This document shows, one piece after another, positions 34,802 to 44,020 of a stretch of 64,000 nt of DNA. This DNA comes from Moheibacter sediminis (GTDB taxonomy: Bacteria; Bacteroidota; Bacteroidia; Flavobacteriales; Weeksellaceae): assembly GCF_900176425.1 (NCBI RefSeq), contig NZ_FWXS01000003.1, positions 1 to 64,000 on the forward strand, in the 5' to 3' direction. The notes below the pieces were generated by a model. The model had not been told where the DNA came from and searched no databases. It saw only the letters and a list, made by a program, of their open reading frames with translations. The position numbers were made by a program, and so were the translations under genes. Numbering within the stretch: position 1 is the stretch's first letter; every line of letters begins with the position of its first letter.

Positions 34802-35542
34802 ATGAAATCAATTTCGTTCCTATTTCTATTTTTTATGTTTATTTCTTGTTCCAAACAAATTTTAGAAAGTCAACAACAATATACGACCTACGAGTCCAAA
34901 AATTTAATCGTAATCAAACTTTCAGAAAACGTTTATCAGCACATTTCTTATTTACAAACAAATGATTTTGGAAAGGTTCCTTGCAACGGAATGATTGTGG
35001 TTGACAATGGCGAAGCAGCAGTTTTTGATACGCCGGCGGATGCCGAAAGTTCTGAAGAATTAATCGAATTTTTACAAAATCGAAATATGAAAATCAAATC
35101 TGTCGTTGCTACACATTTTCATGAAGACTGCATCGGCGGACTGGATGAGTTTCATAAAATCGGCGTACCTTCTTATGCAAATCATCTGACTATTGAATTA
35201 TTGAAAGACAATGGAAAAAACATTCCTCAAAATGGAATCGATAAAGAATTCAAGCTAAAAGTTGGAAACAAAAAAGTTTATTTGAATTATTTCGGAGAAG
35301 GTCACACAAAAGACAATATCACCGCTTATTTCCCCGATGAAAAAACTTTGTTTGGCGGTTGTTTGCTCAAAGAAATGGATGCTACAAAAGGTTATCTGTG
35401 TGATGCAAATGAAAGTGCTTGGTCAGAAACCGTAACCAAACTCAAACAAAAATATCCCGACATCCAAACCGTGATCCCAGGACATGGTGAACGCGGCGGA
35501 ATGGAATTGGTGGATTATACGATTGGGTTGTTTCGGAAATAG
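34802..35542 (+). CDS. Subclass B1 metallo-beta-lactamase-like lipoprotein
   Basis: A 246-aa protein with a lipoprotein signal (FMFISC, Cys16). All six zinc ligands of subclass B1 are present: His105, His107 and Asp109 (THFHED), His168 (GEGHTKDN), Cys187 (FGGCLLK) and His228 (PGHG). GCLLKEMDATKGYLCDANES and the final helix also match the family. Lipoprotein B1 enzymes such as CIM-1 are known in Chryseobacterium. It may hydrolyse beta-lactams, including carbapenems, but activity cannot be told from sequence. 37 bp after thyA in the same direction; no mobile element is near, so it appears to be a resident gene. Confidence 0.88.
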   Translation: MKSISFLFLFFMFISCSKQILESQQQYTTYESKNLIVIKLSENVYQHISYLQTNDFGKVPCNGMIVVDNGEAAVFDTPADAESSEELIEFLQNRNMKIKSVVATHFHEDCIGGLDEFHKIGVPSYANHLTIELLKDNGKNIPQNGIDKEFKLKVGNKKVYLNYFGEGHTKDNITAYFPDEKTLFGGCLLKEMDATKGYLCDANESAWSETVTKLKQKYPDIQTVIPGHGERGGMELVDYTIGLFRK

Positions 35543-35578
35543 TTTTAAAATATTTATTATGTTTTTCGTTTAGTACAC

Positions 35579-36280
35579 ATGAAAAACTTAACTATCCTAT
35601 TGTTGCTTAGTATTATTTTATTCTCTTGTAATAAAAAATTTACTTCAATATATACAGTCAGCACCGAACATCCAGATGCTATTTTATATTCTGATGGATT
35701 AGTTAAATATAAAAATTTTAAAGAAGGAAAGATTATTAATTTTGATTTTTTGAGTTCATGTAGAAAAGATAATTTAGAAATTTACTTTGTTCAGAAAGCA
35801 TCCAAACCTTGCGCTTTACATATTAACAAATCTTTATCCGACTTAATTTTTATGGCTGGAAATCCTTTATTTGATTCAATTGTTAAAGCCGAATTTATGG
35901 AAGAAAAAATGATTAATGATTCTCTTTCTTTTTTAATTTTAAAAGCAGAAACTAAAAACTCAAAAGGATTTTTCGCAGGAAATAGCGAACACATGAAAAT
36001 ACTTGCTATAAAATCAGGAAGCAATTTAAAATCAATTTCAAAAATCTATTCTAGTTGGACAGATGGTTTTCACTCCTATGAAAATTCGATTTTAAAACTA
36101 AATGAAAATTTATACCAAATGAATGATTATGATTTTGCTCCTCCGGTGAATAACATTCTAAATGGCTACTCCATTTTCCATATTACAAATGATGGTTTTA
36201 TAGAAGTTTTAGATGAAAAGTTCGCATTACCATACAGACAACAAGTGTTTGATAATGTCAATAATCTAAACTCAAAATAA
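35579..36280 (+). CDS. Lipoprotein of unknown function
   Basis: A 233-aa protein with a lipobox (ILLFSCNKK-like; Cys17). The mature part is AT-rich in codon use and has no motif I recognise (LSSCRKDNLEIYFVQKASKP, NDYDFAPPVNN). Located 36 bp after the metallo-beta-lactamase; may share its transcript. Probably in the periplasm or outer membrane. Confidence 0.65.
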   Translation: MKNLTILLLLSIILFSCNKKFTSIYTVSTEHPDAILYSDGLVKYKNFKEGKIINFDFLSSCRKDNLEIYFVQKASKPCALHINKSLSDLIFMAGNPLFDSIVKAEFMEEKMINDSLSFLILKAETKNSKGFFAGNSEHMKILAIKSGSNLKSISKIYSSWTDGFHSYENSILKLNENLYQMNDYDFAPPVNNILNGYSIFHITNDGFIEVLDEKFALPYRQQVFDNVNNLNSK

Positions 36281-36369
36281 TTTAAAAGATTAAATCCTAA
36301 CACCCCTTTTGCAAGCCAGTTGTAACAAATTTTATTATCTTTCGACCAATTCAATTCATAATCATTACA

Positions 36370-38910
36370 ATGCAAAAACAAATATTCAGCATCGCATTTG
36401 CTTTTTTGGTAAGTGCCACAACCTATGCACAAGTCAAAGAAACCTTGCCACCGAGTTACCGTGAAAATCAATCCAATAAAATGGATATTTACCGCGCGGA
36501 AGCAGAAAAAATCAATTCTTTGGTTCACACCAAATTGGATTTGAAATTTGATTTCCAGAAAGAACAAGTCAATGGTGAAGCTTGGGTAACGGCAAAACCT
36601 CACTTTTACGATACGAATACTTTGTTGCTCGATGCAAAAGCAATGCTCATCCATGAAGTTGCTTTGGTAACGGGCGGTTCTAAAAAGAATTTGAAATTTA
36701 CCAACGATGAATTTCAATTAAAAATTGAATTGGATAAAACTTACAAAAGAAATCAGGAATATACTGTTTATATCAAATACACAGCGCGTCCCAACGAAGT
36801 AAAACAAGAGGGAAGCTCTGCGATTACAGATGCGAAAGGAATGTATTTCATCAATGCACACGGACAAGATCCGGACAAGCCGACGCAGGTTTGGACGCAG
36901 GGTGAAACGGAATCAAGCTCTTGCTGGTTTCCAACAATTGACAAGCCCAATCAGAAAACTTCACAGGAAATGTACCTTACGGTTCCCGATAAATTTGTTT
37001 CGCTATCGAATGGTAAATTGGAAAAACAAACCAAAAATTCGGACGGAACGAGAACAGATTACTGGAAATTTGACAAAAAACACGCGCCTTATTTGTTTTT
37101 TGTAGGAATTGGAGATTATTCGATTACGAAAGACAAATGGAAAAATATCGATGTGGATTATTACGTCGAACATGAATATGCGCCTTATGCCAAAGAAATT
37201 TTCGGAAATACCCCCGAAATGATTGGTTTCTTTTCGGAATTGTTGAAATATGAATTTCCTTGGAATAAATACCATCAAATTTCAGCAAGAGATTATGTTA
37301 GCGGCGCGATGGAAAACACTACAGCCGTAATTTTCGCCGAAGGCGTTCAGCAAAAACCGGGACAATTGATCGATGAAAATACATGGGAAGGAACCATCGC
37401 GCATGAATTGTTTCACCATTGGTTTGGGGATTTGGTAACGACAGAAAGCTGGGGGAATTTAACAGTCAATGAATCATTGGCTAATTATTCAGAATACCTT
37501 TGGTTTGAACACAAATTCGGCAAGGACAAAGCCGAACAAGACCGTTACGATGATTTGCAAGGATACAAAATGGATCCTGCAAATTTCAATAAAAACCTGG
37601 CTCGTGTACACTACAATGCACGCGAAGATATGTTCGACGGCGTTTCTTACAATAAAGGTGGAAAGGGTGTTTTGCACATGTTGAGAGGATATTTGGGTGA
37701 TGAAGCATTTTTCGCAGGATTGAGTAAATATCTACACGATTACGAATATGGAACGGCCGAAGCAGTGCAAATGCGATTGTCGATGGAATCCGTGAGCGGA
37801 CGTGATTTAAATTGGTTTTTTGACCAATGGTATTTCGCAAACGGGCATCCACAAATGAACATCGCGTATGATTACAATGCTTCTTCGAAAAAAGTAAAAG
37901 TAACGGTGGTTCAAAATCAAACGAACCAATTGTTTGAGTTCCCGTTTGCATTTGATGTGGTTGTAGATGGAAAAGCGACGCGTCATCATGTTTGGATTGC
38001 GAAGAAAAAAGAAAATTCATTTGAATTTGAGGCAAATAAAAATCCGGAAGTTGTGATTCCAAATGCCGATCAGGATATCCTTTGTGACATCACCGACAAC
38101 AAATCTATCGAAGCTTTTGCGGCGCAGTACAAAACTGCCAAAGATGAATTCATTTCGAGGTTATTGGCGATCGATGCCTTTGCTGATGCGCAATCTACGA
38201 ATGAATTGGCGTTGAATACTTTGATTTCCGCGTTGAATGATCCTTATTACGGAATCAGAACTCATGCGATTTACAAATTAGACCCTCAATATTCAAAAGT
38301 GAAGGAAAAAGCAATTCCGGTTTTGAAAAAACTGGCCGCTTCAGATCCGAAAACTTTGGTACAATCGGCAGCTTTAAATGTTTTGAATCAAATGGAAGAA
38401 AAAGACATTTCAATTTTCCAGAATGGATTGAAAAGTAAATCTTTCAGTGTGCAGGCAGCTGCGGCTTCAGGCTTGATGCGATTGGATCCGACGAAAATTT
38501 CAGAATTGACACAATTAGACGATGAAGTTTTGAAAAACAGCCCTGAATTGATTGCTGAATTATTGCCAACTTGGATTCAAAACAATGACAAAACCAAATT
38601 ACCTGTGATAGCAGAATCGGTTGCGTTATTCACTTTCACCAAATACCAAGATCCGGTTTTAGGTGGTAAATTGGAAAAAGGATTCAATTGGATGATGGCT
38701 GCAGATGATTTGAATTCAACCAAAAAAGCAGCTTCATTGTATAAACAAGTTGCAAATTATCTGAAGGACAACCCGGGCGCTGTCATGGTTTTAAAACAAA
38801 CGATTCAACAAGCGATTTCTTTGAAAAATCAAGCAAACATTGCGAATCCTTCAAAAAATTTAGAAGAACAGGTAACTGTTTTGAACGGAGCTTTGGAAAG
38901 CATTAAATAA
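36370..38910 (+). CDS. M1 family metallo-aminopeptidase
   Basis: An 846-aa protein with signal peptide (MQKQIFSIAFAFLVSATTYA). Exopeptidase motif GAMENTTAVIF, then zinc site HELFHHWFGDLVTTESWGNL with the third ligand Glu in NESLANYSEY, near residues 345-368. Domains in order: N-terminal beta saddle, thermolysin-like catalytic domain, beta domain, and a C-terminal helical-repeat domain (NDPYYGIRTHAIYKL, LVQSAALNVLNQM). Cleaves N-terminal residues from peptides, here probably in the periplasm. Confidence 0.93.
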   Translation: MQKQIFSIAFAFLVSATTYAQVKETLPPSYRENQSNKMDIYRAEAEKINSLVHTKLDLKFDFQKEQVNGEAWVTAKPHFYDTNTLLLDAKAMLIHEVALVTGGSKKNLKFTNDEFQLKIELDKTYKRNQEYTVYIKYTARPNEVKQEGSSAITDAKGMYFINAHGQDPDKPTQVWTQGETESSSCWFPTIDKPNQKTSQEMYLTVPDKFVSLSNGKLEKQTKNSDGTRTDYWKFDKKHAPYLFFVGIGDYSITKDKWKNIDVDYYVEHEYAPYAKEIFGNTPEMIGFFSELLKYEFPWNKYHQISARDYVSGAMENTTAVIFAEGVQQKPGQLIDENTWEGTIAHELFHHWFGDLVTTESWGNLTVNESLANYSEYLWFEHKFGKDKAEQDRYDDLQGYKMDPANFNKNLARVHYNAREDMFDGVSYNKGGKGVLHMLRGYLGDEAFFAGLSKYLHDYEYGTAEAVQMRLSMESVSGRDLNWFFDQWYFANGHPQMNIAYDYNASSKKVKVTVVQNQTNQLFEFPFAFDVVVDGKATRHHVWIAKKKENSFEFEANKNPEVVIPNADQDILCDITDNKSIEAFAAQYKTAKDEFISRLLAIDAFADAQSTNELALNTLISALNDPYYGIRTHAIYKLDPQYSKVKEKAIPVLKKLAASDPKTLVQSAALNVLNQMEEKDISIFQNGLKSKSFSVQAAAASGLMRLDPTKISELTQLDDEVLKNSPELIAELLPTWIQNNDKTKLPVIAESVALFTFTKYQDPVLGGKLEKGFNWMMAADDLNSTKKAASLYKQVANYLKDNPGAVMVLKQTIQQAISLKNQANIANPSKNLEEQVTVLNGALESIK

Positions 38911-38946
38911 TTTATAGAAAAATAATACTTCCTTGTCAGGGTTATT

Positions 38947-38954
38947 TAACTTTG
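38947..38954 (+). promoter_or_regulatory. -7 promoter box for folA
   Basis: TAACTTTG lies 24 bases before the folA ATG. A second match, TAATTTTG (38,965-38,972), is closer to the start. Either excludes the upstream TTG at 38,933 as start codon. Confidence 0.45.
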
Positions 38955-38977
38955 GCAAGGATTTTAATTTTGTACTA

Positions 38978-39463
38978 ATGATTACAACCATCGTCGCAAA
39001 AGCAGAAAACAATATCATCGGAAACAACAATGAATTGATTTGGCACCTGCCTAATGATTTGAAACGATTCAAAGCGTTGACTTCAGGACATCCTATTATT
39101 ATGGGACGCAAAACATTTGAATCCATCGGAAGGCCACTCCCCAACCGAACTAACATTGTAATTACACGAAATTCAGACTGGAATTTTGAAGGCGTTTTGG
39201 TGGTCAACTCACTCCAAGAAGCAATTGAAAAAGCAAAGGAAATCGATGAGAATATTTTTATCATTGGCGGAGGAAACATTTATGAACAAGCGTTGGACAT
39301 TTCAGATGCATTGGAAGTGACGGAAGTTCATCATCCTTTTGAGGGAGATACAAAGTTTCCTGAAATCAATTCGAAAACATGGACTGAAACTGCAAGAGAA
39401 AAATTCTCTAAAGATGAAAAACATTTGTACGAATACTCATTCGTCCGCTACGAAAGGATTTAA
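38978..39463 (+). CDS. folA: Dihydrofolate reductase
   Basis: A 161-aa protein from the ATG at 38,978 (MITTIVAKAENNIIG). Diagnostic segments: WHLPNDLKRFKALTSGHPII, MGRKTFESIGRPLPNRTNIV and FIIGGGNIYEQAL. Reduces dihydrofolate to tetrahydrofolate with NADPH; target of trimethoprim. Works with thyA of the same region. Convergent with a nucleoside transporter, so genes for thymidylate and nucleoside supply lie close together. Confidence 0.96.
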   Translation: MITTIVAKAENNIIGNNNELIWHLPNDLKRFKALTSGHPIIMGRKTFESIGRPLPNRTNIVITRNSDWNFEGVLVVNSLQEAIEKAKEIDENIFIIGGGNIYEQALDISDALEVTEVHHPFEGDTKFPEINSKTWTETAREKFSKDEKHLYEYSFVRYERI

Positions 39464-39563
39464 TTCGCTGTATAATAAGGTAATCCTTCAAGTTTCTTAT
39501 GAATTATGAAGCAACTTAAGTATAATGATGTGGAAACTTTAAAACCTAAATGATTTGATATAA

Positions 39564-40943
39564 TTAATGCGAAACATTTATATCTTTCGGGTCGTGTTTA
39601 TGTTTGAATAGTATCGCAAACAAAATCGCCACTACCAAAGCATACAAAGCAAATACCGTCCAGATTCCCTGCCAGTCTTTCATCATGATTACATTGCTCA
39701 AAACACCGTTATCCAAAATATCTATTTTTTGTTTTTGAATGAATTCAACCAACAAATTATTCGTCGGTTCTGTTTCTAAAAAAGTTGCCAGCTCAGCTGT
39801 ATTTTCAAACGTACGCGTATAAAATTTATCAATTAACCAGCCTGAAAGCACACTTCCTACAACCGCTCCGATACCGTTGGTCATCATCATAAAAAGCCCC
39901 TGTGCAGAAGAACGAATCTTAGAATTCGTATTTGTTTCCACAAATAATGAGCCCGAAATATTGAAAAAGTCAAATGCCATTCCATAAACCACGCAAGACA
40001 TGATGATCATCCACAATCCATCTGTTGGGTTCCCGTACGCAAACAATCCAAATCGTAAACACCAGGCAATCATCGATATCAGCATCACTTTTTTGATGCC
40101 GTATCTTTTCAGAAAAAATGGAATTGCCAAGATGAAAAGCGTTTCGGAAATCTGTGAAATCGACATGATAATCGTAGAATATTGAATCACAAAAGAGTCC
40201 GCATATTTCGGAAAATGTTTAAATTCATCCAAGAAAACGTCACCATAAGCATTTGTTAATTGCAAAGCAGCACCCAAAAACATAGAGAACACAAAGAACA
40301 ATGCCATTTTGTAACTCTTAAAAAGTTTAAACGCATCCAACCCCCAAACTTGTACCCAGCTTGATTTTTCGTTTTTGGTTAAATTCTCCGGCGGAACCGC
40401 AGGTAACATAAATGCATAAATACCTAACCCCAAAGCTGCTATCCCAGCAATGTAAAACTGGAATTCAGAAGCCTTGCTTCCCGTTAGATTCGTCAACCAC
40501 ATGGCCGCAATAAAACCAACCGTTCCCCAAACGCGAATCGGTGGAAAATCTTTTACCACATCATAATTATTATTTCTTTTCAATAAAGAATAGGAAATAG
40601 AATTATTCAAAGCAATCGTCGGCATATAGCAACACATTGCTACAAGCATTACCCAAAAGAAAGTATTCGGGTCATCAACCGTCGTTAGATAAAACAACGC
40701 CGCTGCATAACCTATCTGTAAAATTCCATATAATTTTTCCGCATTTACCCATCGGTCAGCAATTATTCCGGTTATTGTTGGCATAAACAAAGAAGCAATA
40801 CCCATTGTGGAAAAAATAATCCCGAATTGTGTTCCATCCCATTGTTTAGTTCCAAACCAATAGTTCGCAACTGTGATCAACCATGCTCCCCAGACAAAAA
40901 ACTGGAAAAAATTCATGATGATCAATCTGAGTTTTATTGACAT
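39564..40943 (-). CDS. Nucleoside:H+ symporter family MFS transporter (NupG-like)
   Basis: A 459-aa protein with 12 predicted membrane segments. The start MSIKLRLIIMNFFQFFVWGA (with WLITVANYW) and the SLFMPTITGIIADRW segment match the nucleoside-specific MFS family. An extra hydrophilic loop lies between the last two segments (about residues 385-425). Likely brings nucleosides through the inner membrane. It ends 22 bp upstream of nothing else; the bifunctional nuclease gene precedes it by 22 bp in the same direction. Confidence 0.85.
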   Translation of the reverse strand: MSIKLRLIIMNFFQFFVWGAWLITVANYWFGTKQWDGTQFGIIFSTMGIASLFMPTITGIIADRWVNAEKLYGILQIGYAAALFYLTTVDDPNTFFWVMLVAMCCYMPTIALNNSISYSLLKRNNNYDVVKDFPPIRVWGTVGFIAAMWLTNLTGSKASEFQFYIAGIAALGLGIYAFMLPAVPPENLTKNEKSSWVQVWGLDAFKLFKSYKMALFFVFSMFLGAALQLTNAYGDVFLDEFKHFPKYADSFVIQYSTIIMSISQISETLFILAIPFFLKRYGIKKVMLISMIAWCLRFGLFAYGNPTDGLWMIIMSCVVYGMAFDFFNISGSLFVETNTNSKIRSSAQGLFMMMTNGIGAVVGSVLSGWLIDKFYTRTFENTAELATFLETEPTNNLLVEFIQKQKIDILDNGVLSNVIMMKDWQGIWTVFALYALVVAILFAILFKHKHDPKDINVSH

Positions 40944-40965
40944 AAATGTGTTGTGGTATTAAATT

Positions 40966-41574
40966 TTAGCGTTTATCTAATTCGTCGCGCAGACGTGCAG
41001 CCGTTTCGTAGTCTTCATTTTTCACGGCTTCTTTCATTTCCCGTTCCAAATCCTCTTTGGATTTAGACGAAAAATCATGTTTGTGTTCTTGTTTAGCTAC
41101 TTCTTCTTCGATTTCTCTGATAGCATTTGCGATACTTTCCTCTTCTTGTTCCTGAACTTCCAGATGAATTCCAGCCTTTTCCATCACGGATTCCAAAGCA
41201 TAAATCGGTGCATCAAACCGGATTGCCAAAGCAATCGCATCCGAAGTACGTGAATCGATTTCCTCCTCCATCGCATCTTTGTCTTCAAAAAGTATGTTCG
41301 AATAAAAAACGCCGTCTTCTAATTTATGGATGAAAACTCCTTTGACCTTAAAAGAAAATGCCCTGCCGATAGATACAAACAAATCATGTGTCAACGGACG
41401 TGGCGTACGAATGTCCTTCTCTAAGGCCAATGCAATAGATTGAGCCTCAAAGCTTCCGATGATTATCGGTAATTTTCTCCCACCCAATTCTTCTTCCAAA
41501 ATCAAAGCATACGCACCAGTTTGTGTCTGGCTGTACGAAATGCCTTTGATATTTAATTTCACCAAATTTTCCAT
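40966..41574 (-). CDS. Bifunctional nuclease (DUF151) with C-terminal UVR motif
   Basis: A 202-aa protein. Residues about 1-140 are the bifunctional nuclease/DUF151 domain (LEEELGGRKLPIIIGSFEAQ, ALEKDIRTPRPLTHDL, IDSRTSDAIALAIRFDAPIY). A charged linker leads to a C-terminal UvrB/UvrC-type helix pair (LEREMKEAVKNEDYETAARL). Members degrade DNA and RNA in vitro; the UVR motif suggests protein contact. Probably in an operon with the nucleoside transporter. Confidence 0.9.
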   Translation of the reverse strand: MENLVKLNIKGISYSQTQTGAYALILEEELGGRKLPIIIGSFEAQSIALALEKDIRTPRPLTHDLFVSIGRAFSFKVKGVFIHKLEDGVFYSNILFEDKDAMEEEIDSRTSDAIALAIRFDAPIYALESVMEKAGIHLEVQEQEEESIANAIREIEEEVAKQEHKHDFSSKSKEDLEREMKEAVKNEDYETAARLRDELDKR

Positions 41575-41812
41575 CAGGCTGTAAATCTAATAAAATCTAC
41601 AATTTAGGGAAATAATTTTATAGATTAAAATCAAAATTCTCCTATTAATTAATCCATTTTACCACATTTGAACAAAATTTAAGATGAACATAAAAATTTT
41701 ACTCATTTTGATTTTTTACTAGAATCGATTTATCTTACTATCCAGATTGAAATTTGTTTGATAGGATTTTTTGTTTTATTTGCTGATTGAGTTTTGTTAT
41801 TAAATGTAATTT

Positions 41813-42301
41813 ATGGGTATTCTATTAATAGGTCTGCTTTTGCTTAGCTGCTCAAGTTTCTGGTTTTATACGATGAGGACGGCGAAAGAATTATATAATT
41901 CTGATTCCGGGGACGGAATTTTTGATTTGGTCTTGAAAGCCAATCAACTTTATGCTGTATGTGTTATGGGAGGTCATTTGAATTATGACAGGGAATTTTC
42001 TTTAAAGATTTTTGGTAACCTTAATGATTTAATCCCTTTGCGGAAAATGATGATAAGTTATAAGTTTAGGTATCGTGGGATGCCGGCTTTTGAGTATGCT
42101 TATTTAACACCTGAACATGATGCTGGTTATAGATTTGAGGTTGCTGATTTGGCTTTGCTACAAGACGAGCCTGGAGAAAACAAAACAAAAATAATGATTA
42201 GGGAAACCATTCCTGCTTATCAAAAAGTAGGTGCAATTGTGTTCTTGGTTTTAGGGATACAAGCGATCGCAGGAGGAATTATTTTGCTTAATTTAAACTA
42301 A
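41813..42301 (+). CDS. Membrane protein of unknown function
   Basis: A 162-aa protein with an N-terminal hydrophobic segment (MGILLIGLLLLSCSSFWFYT), a soluble middle (FSLKIFGNLNDLIPLRKMMI) and a C-terminal membrane segment (VGAIVFLVLGIQAIAGGIIL). No family recognised. The 238 bp before it are AT-rich with no motif I can name. Followed closely by a small lipoprotein gene. Confidence 0.6.
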   Translation: MGILLIGLLLLSCSSFWFYTMRTAKELYNSDSGDGIFDLVLKANQLYAVCVMGGHLNYDREFSLKIFGNLNDLIPLRKMMISYKFRYRGMPAFEYAYLTPEHDAGYRFEVADLALLQDEPGENKTKIMIRETIPAYQKVGAIVFLVLGIQAIAGGIILLNLN

Positions 42302-42325
42302 TTAAAATCTTTACCAAAATAAATT

Positions 42326-42772
42326 ATGAAAACAACACTATTTATTGCTTTTACACTTATCATTTGTTCATGTACAAATGAGTTTACGGTTCAGAAAAAA
42401 AATAATGAAAGCGACAAGCGAGAAGGGGAAAGGATAATGGATATTTATTTCGATAATATATTGCTGGACAAGGAAAATGAAAATCTTTCGCTTTTCGGGA
42501 AAGAATTTTATAAAGTAAGCAGTAAAGAGAAATTGATGAAGGAAAATGAATTCATCAAAAATAAATTAGGAAAACTTTTGGGGAAGGAGCTGAAACATTG
42601 GGAAACGGCTGTTGTAAGCGGAACTTCTTCTAATTCAGAATACTTATTTATTTATGAAATCAAGCGTGAAAAATATAATTCTGTAGAGACATTTTATTTA
42701 ATAAAAGAAGCATTGGATTCTATAAAAATTCACTCTTATAAAATAGAGTCTGAAGGTTTGTTGACGGAATAA
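42326..42772 (+). CDS. Small lipoprotein of unknown function
   Basis: A 148-aa protein with a lipobox (TLIICSCTNEF; Cys14 or Cys16). The mature domain is strongly charged and helical (ENENLSLFGKEFYKVSSKEK). No family recognised. 24 bp after the preceding membrane protein, convergent with the acetyltransferase. Confidence 0.6.
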   Translation: MKTTLFIAFTLIICSCTNEFTVQKKNNESDKREGERIMDIYFDNILLDKENENLSLFGKEFYKVSSKEKLMKENEFIKNKLGKLLGKELKHWETAVVSGTSSNSEYLFIYEIKREKYNSVETFYLIKEALDSIKIHSYKIESEGLLTE

Positions 42773-42774
42773 GT

Positions 42775-43221
42775 TTAACTTCTCCACATCTCCATATGCG
42801 GAATATCGTCTTCCAGATACTCCTCTGAAACTTGTTTGAAACCACATTTTTCGTAAAAATTTTTTAGGTAAGATTGTGCGCTGATCCGTACAGAAGTTGT
42901 TTCGTAAACGTTTTCAATGATTTCGAGTGAATGGCTCATAAGCTGATACCCCAATTTCAAATGACGGTAATCTGCATGGCTGGCAACTCTGCCGATAGAG
43001 GCTTCATTATAAGAAACACCTGGCGGAACGATGCGTGTACAAGCTATGATTTTATTTTCTAAAACGGCCCAAAGATGTCCGCACTTCAAGTCCTTTCCAT
43101 CTATATCGTTGTAAGGACAATTTTGCTCGACTACGAAAACTTCAGCACGAAGTTGTAGAATTTCATACAATTCTTTCGTGGTTAATTCATCAAAATTTTT
43201 GAAATGCCAGATTACAGTCAT
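42775..43221 (-). CDS. GNAT family N-acetyltransferase (ElaA-like)
   Basis: A 148-aa protein. The ATG at 43,221 is preferred to one at 43,260 because it follows the SDR stop codon by one base. LYEILQLRAEVFVVEQNCPY and the acetyl-CoA loop region IGRVASHADYRHLKLGYQLM fit the ElaA branch of GNAT enzymes. Substrate unknown. Last gene of a GT39-SDR-GNAT operon. Confidence 0.82.
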   Translation of the reverse strand: MTVIWHFKNFDELTTKELYEILQLRAEVFVVEQNCPYNDIDGKDLKCGHLWAVLENKIIACTRIVPPGVSYNEASIGRVASHADYRHLKLGYQLMSHSLEIIENVYETTSVRISAQSYLKNFYEKCGFKQVSEEYLEDDIPHMEMWRS

Positions 43222-43222
43222 T

Positions 43223-44020
43223 TTAATCCAGTTTAGAATATTTTGCCAATAATTGTTCAAATTTCCTTTGTCCGATGATTCGCTTGAGCGTAATGGAAAA
43301 AGTTTGCATCGGTTTTCCTATGTGATAATGCGGTTTTAAATTTCTTTTGTTGATTAATTTTTCAATAGTGGGTATAAGTTGTTCGGGTTTCATGCCATGT
43401 TCCACTTCTTCATCGATAGATTTTAGAAGTTTGTCGAAATTGTTTTTATAAAACCCGGAAACTGTACTTTGTATTCTGCTTTCAGCAATCGGCGTTTGTA
43501 TGTCGCCAAAGTTGAGCGTTGTGATTTCGATTCCTGTTTTTTTATTTTCCAATCGGACGGATTCTGTAATCCTGTCTACAGCACTTTTCGAAGCCGAATA
43601 AAATCCGCGAAATGGTAATCCATGGTTGCTCGCAATAGATGAAACATTTAAAATATGACCTGATTTCTGCAAACGCATCAGCGGTAAAACTGCCTGCATA
43701 GTATAAATTGTTCCGAGGATGTTGACGTTGATGAGTTTTTCCAAATCTTCTTTGGTTACATCTTCGATGGCACCGAGCATTCCAACACCAGCGTTGTTGA
43801 TGAGCACATCTATTCGTCCGGTTTCGTTGATAATTTGGTGAATGGATTGGATGATGTTTTCTTTATTTGTAATATCTGTGGCGATATGGTTGAAGGAAAT
43901 TTTATTTTGTCGCGAACGCGAAAGTCCATACACATTGTGTCCTTTTTGCACGAAATAATTTGCCAGTGTTTCTCCTATTCCAGAAGAACTCCCGGTGATA
44001 ATTATGGTTTTTTGATTCAT
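43223..44020 (-). CDS. SDR family oxidoreductase
   Basis: A 265-aa classical short-chain dehydrogenase: cofactor site TGSSSGIGETLANYF, NNAG motif (INNAGVGMLG), catalytic Ser in LNVSSIAS and Tyr-x-x-x-Lys in FYSASKSAVDR. The C-terminal extension is basic, as in membrane-associated SDRs. Its ATG overlaps the end of the GT39 gene by 4 bp, so the three genes form one translation-coupled unit. Substrate unknown. Confidence 0.88.
   Translation of the reverse strand: MNQKTIIITGSSSGIGETLANYFVQKGHNVYGLSRSRQNKISFNHIATDITNKENIIQSIHQIINETGRIDVLINNAGVGMLGAIEDVTKEDLEKLINVNILGTIYTMQAVLPLMRLQKSGHILNVSSIASNHGLPFRGFYSASKSAVDRITESVRLENKKTGIEITTLNFGDIQTPIAESRIQSTVSGFYKNNFDKLLKSIDEEVEHGMKPEQLIPTIEKLINKRNLKPHYHIGKPMQTFSITLKRIIGQRKFEQLLAKYSKLD

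Noticed and set aside
36166..36717. 183-codon minus-strand frame across the lipoprotein end and the start of the M1 peptidase
   Set aside because: Overlaps two well-supported plus-strand genes and shows no recognisable domain or start context.
37586..38062. 158-codon minus-strand frame inside the aminopeptidase gene
   Set aside because: Shadow of the conserved M1 sequence; no protein-like features.
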